Positions 62,237 through 64,000 of a stretch of DNA of 64,000 nt are shown here, one piece after another (position 1 is the first letter of the stretch; the number at the start of each line of letters is the position of its first letter). The stretch covers positions 7,325,221 to 7,389,220 of the forward strand of contig LR746270.1 of NCBI GenBank assembly GCA_902729315.2, given 5' to 3'. The notes beneath the pieces are model-generated. The model was not told the origin of the DNA. It was given only the letters and a program-made list of their open reading frames with translations, and searched no databases. The position numbers were made by a program, and so were the translations under genes. The stretch comes from Spirodela intermedia. Its lineage: Eukaryota; Streptophyta; Magnoliopsida; Alismatales; Araceae.

Positions 62237-62390
62237 CTGCGGCTGTCGTCAAAAAGGTAGTACGAAAGGAATGGGTGCTCTCCGGCGGAGATGCTTCGCG
62301 TCTCCACGCGACCTGACCCCTCCGGCGAAGCAAGAATCCCCACCTAACATCCACTGTTACACAGAGGAGAGGAAGGCCCCTCCCCCTCCC

Positions 62391-62398
62391 CTATAAAG
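62391..62398 (+). promoter_or_regulatory. TATA box of the small gene at 62441
   Basis: CTATAAAG in a C-rich context, 43-50 bp upstream of the first ATG. This spacing implies transcription start near 62420 and a leader of about 20 nt, possibly favouring the second ATG at 62447. Confidence 0.6.
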
Positions 62399-62440
62399 AA
62401 GGACCATCGTCTGTCTTCCCGCTCGGAGCTTCTTACGGGA

Positions 62441-62866
62441 ATGGGGATGGAAGGAGGAGAGGCCGCCGGCGCGAAGAATGCGGCGAGCCTCTTCAGCCGC
62501 ATCTACGCCTTCTTCTTCCACAAGCAGAACTTCGCCCTCCACGGCACCAAGCTCCTCGCCGTCCGCCGCGCTAGGGCCGACGGAGGCGCCCCGGCCGTGA
62601 TCATCGTCCCCGTGGAGGACGCCCCCCCCGCCACCGCCACCGCCACCGCCACCGGCGCCGTACGGAAGATCACCTTGAATAGCGTCACGCTTGGTGGCGA
62701 AAGCCGCCAGGAGGCCCCCTCCACCACCACCACCGCCACCACTGCCGCGGACATCAACGAGAGGTCCAGCGAGTACATCAAGAAGTGGAAGGAGGCCCGC
62801 CGGATGGGCTCCGGCGCCGCCCGCCCCTCCTCCCTCTCCGCCCCATCGATCAAATTCCGCGCCTAA
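62441..62866 (+). CDS. Small intronless protein of unknown function, 141 aa
   Basis: A GC-rich single-exon frame right after a good TATA box, ending TAA at 62866. The N-terminus (about 15-32) has an amphipathic or hydrophobic stretch (LFSRIYAFFFHKQNFALHG). Residues 45-62 include a beta-like AVIIVPVEDA. A Pro/Ala/Thr low-complexity run (63-70) and another Thr-rich run (94-104) flank KITLNSVTLGG. The C-terminal part is the most protein-like: DINERSSEYIKKWKEARRM (about 106-124), then a Ser/Ala-rich tail. INERSSEYI recalls short conserved C-terminal motifs of small uncharacterised plant proteins, but I cannot name a family. There is no clear signal peptide. An alternative start is Met3 (62447). 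GC-rich third positions and the TATA spacing support a real gene. Confidence 0.6.
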   Translation: MGMEGGEAAGAKNAASLFSRIYAFFFHKQNFALHGTKLLAVRRARADGGAPAVIIVPVEDAPPATATATATGAVRKITLNSVTLGGESRQEAPSTTTTATTAADINERSSEYIKKWKEARRMGSGAARPSSLSAPSIKFRA

Positions 62867-63022
62867 TCCTGCTAAAAATAGTATCTCCCATAACTTCACC
62901 ACCACCGTAGTAACTTTAATTTTGTTCCACCTAAGTAATTCCGAAAATGAATAATCTTCCCATCTTCTCAAACCCCTGAGCTCTTCTCCAACGGTCGGCC
63001 ATCACCACCGAGGGCTCATCAA

Positions 63023-63401
63023 GTCAACGCCCCCCCCGACTGCCGTCTTGTTCTCCTCTTCTCTGTGGAACTGCTGGGCGGCAGTTGACCGCCGTGAGCA
63101 CAGGTGCAGCTGGGTCTCTACGGGAAGTTGACCAACTTCTTTTTAAAAGTCGTTAAGAGTGTGGAGGCAAAATCCCAAAGTATAAAGAGAAAACAAGGAA
63201 AGCAAAATCATCTCCCAAAAGATGGGAAGCCTGATTTGTCTCCCCTCCCAGTCTTGTGGACGGGAAGCTTCATCTTTTCTCAAGTTGACCTCGATCCGGC
63301 CCCTCGATCAATCTACCTTGAGACCAGCTGGAATGGTTCCTAAGGCCTTGACTGGTCAATCGTGATCTGGAATGGTCAACTCCTATGCCTCCCCAGTTGA
63401 C
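63023..63401. promoter_or_regulatory. Cluster of eight W-box cores
   Basis: TTGAC cores, in either orientation, occur at 63023, 63084, 63127, 63284, 63348, 63355, 63375 and 63396. Six of them are GTTGAC. Eight in about 380 bp compares with roughly 0.7 expected for a 5-mer on both strands at equal base composition. W-boxes bind WRKY factors in defence and stress promoters. The cluster lies downstream of the small gene, so it may belong to a gene beyond the right edge. Confidence 0.45.
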
Positions 63402-63582
63402 AGTTATTGGGGCAGGTAGCTTTCTCTACGGGAGCACCACCACCAGCTTTGTGCGACCAAGACCGAAAAAAGCGTGGTGAGACGACCTTATCAACAACGT
63501 TTAGGTGCGACACAATACCCCCTTAGGTGCATACATGCATGCATGCATGCATACATACATAAATAGACAAGTTGGCATGACA

Positions 63583-63970
63583 TAGCACAGATGTGGCACA
63601 TAGACATGTAAGTGTATGATGTTAACAAGCAAACTTACATTGAGTTGATAGAGGAACTGGACATGGCATGCGTAGAATAGTAAGACTTAAGTGGGCGACA
63701 CCACATCTATGAGTCAAAGCAAAGATCATATGGACCAGGTGTGAACCTTGATAGTGTAGTATGACCATGTAGAGTATGTAGGCTTGTTGGCATACATGCT
63801 AAGGATGATAGAGAATTATATGCACATAGGGCTTATGTGCAGAGATGTGGCACACATAGACACACGTTGTGTGCATGCGAGTGTGTGATGTCAATAGGCA
63901 AAATTCCATTGAGTTCATAGAGGGATGGGCATGGCATGTGGAGAAGAGTTAGGACTTAAGTGGACAGAGG
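63583..63970. repeat. Diverged tandem repeat, period about 255-270 bp, at window end
   Basis: AGATGTGGCACA(C)ATAGACA at 63589 recurs at 63843. It is followed in both copies by GTGT(A/G)TGATGT.AA, CATTGAGTT.ATAGAGG, GGCATGGCATG.G-like and AG.ACTTAAGTGG (63685 and 63954). The offset grows from 254 to 269. A (CATG)n run (about 63534-63560) precedes the first unit. The array runs off the window, so copy number is unknown. Confidence 0.8.
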
Positions 63971-64000
63971 AGGCACACACAAGTTAAGTGGGTTTTAACA

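Noticed and set aside
62121-62396. Poly-Glu (plus) and poly-Leu (minus) frames over the GGA repeat
   Set aside because: Translations of a trinucleotide repeat; the poly-Leu run is not a credible membrane segment.
62357-62971. 204-codon minus-strand frame opposite the small gene
   Set aside because: Gly/Ala-rich mirror of GC-rich coding sequence; the plus-strand frame has the TATA box and the more protein-like composition.
1-64000. tRNA, rRNA or CRISPR loci
   Set aside because: I looked for tRNA B-box words, rRNA cores and regularly spaced repeats; none was convincing. CRISPR arrays are not expected in a plant genome, and the tandem repeats here have no unique spacers.

Overview
This window is plant nuclear DNA, probably from a monocot outside the grasses. 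The evidence for a plant is five intron-rich genes of plant families with GT-AG introns, Ty1/copia debris in the gaps, and many (CT)n/(GA)n microsatellites. The monocot guess rests on GC-rich first exons followed by AT-richer later exons, and is an inference only. Gene models were assembled by hand from splice signals, reading phase and remembered family landmarks. In all five the phases close exactly and the protein length matches the family.

Layout. 1-8.3 kb: no convincing gene; microsatellites, AT-rich DNA and a small diverged duplication. 8.37-13.24 kb (-): a LIFEGUARD/BI-1-like gene, 4 exons, 243 aa. 14.8-18.9 kb (-): a decayed Ty1/copia retrotransposon with gag, protease, integrase, RT and RNase H traces and a polypurine tract. 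19-23.7 kb: gene-free and AT-rich, with a long CT microsatellite. 23.70-34.27 kb (-): a vacuolar NHX-type Na+(K+)/H+ antiporter, 14 exons, 541 aa. 34.90-35.28 kb (-): a possible small unknown gene. 36.04-42.54 kb (-): an SP1-like RING E3 ligase of the chloroplast outer envelope, 11 exons, 343 aa. 43.68-46.57 kb (+): TLP18.3, a thylakoid-lumen TPM-domain protein, 3 exons, 292 aa. 47.81-59.86 kb (+): an FBL4-like F-box/LRR protein, 8 exons, 623 aa, with copia fragments in two adjacent introns. 62.44-62.87 kb (+): a small intronless unknown gene behind a clear TATA box. Right edge: a cluster of W-box cores and a diverged tandem repeat of about 260 bp that runs off the window.

How the genes relate. 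They do not form a pathway. SP1 and TLP18.3 are divergent neighbours about 1.1 kb apart and both serve the chloroplast (import machinery turnover and photosystem II repair), so a shared promoter is worth testing. SP1 and FBL4 are both ubiquitin-ligase components. I found no evidence for a new multi-gene system. The least expected structures are compact mosaics of perfect direct and inverted repeats inside introns of three unrelated genes (10.5-10.8, 29.2-30.4 and 40.7-40.9 kb), the copia fragments either side of one FBL4 exon, and the W-box cluster at the right end.
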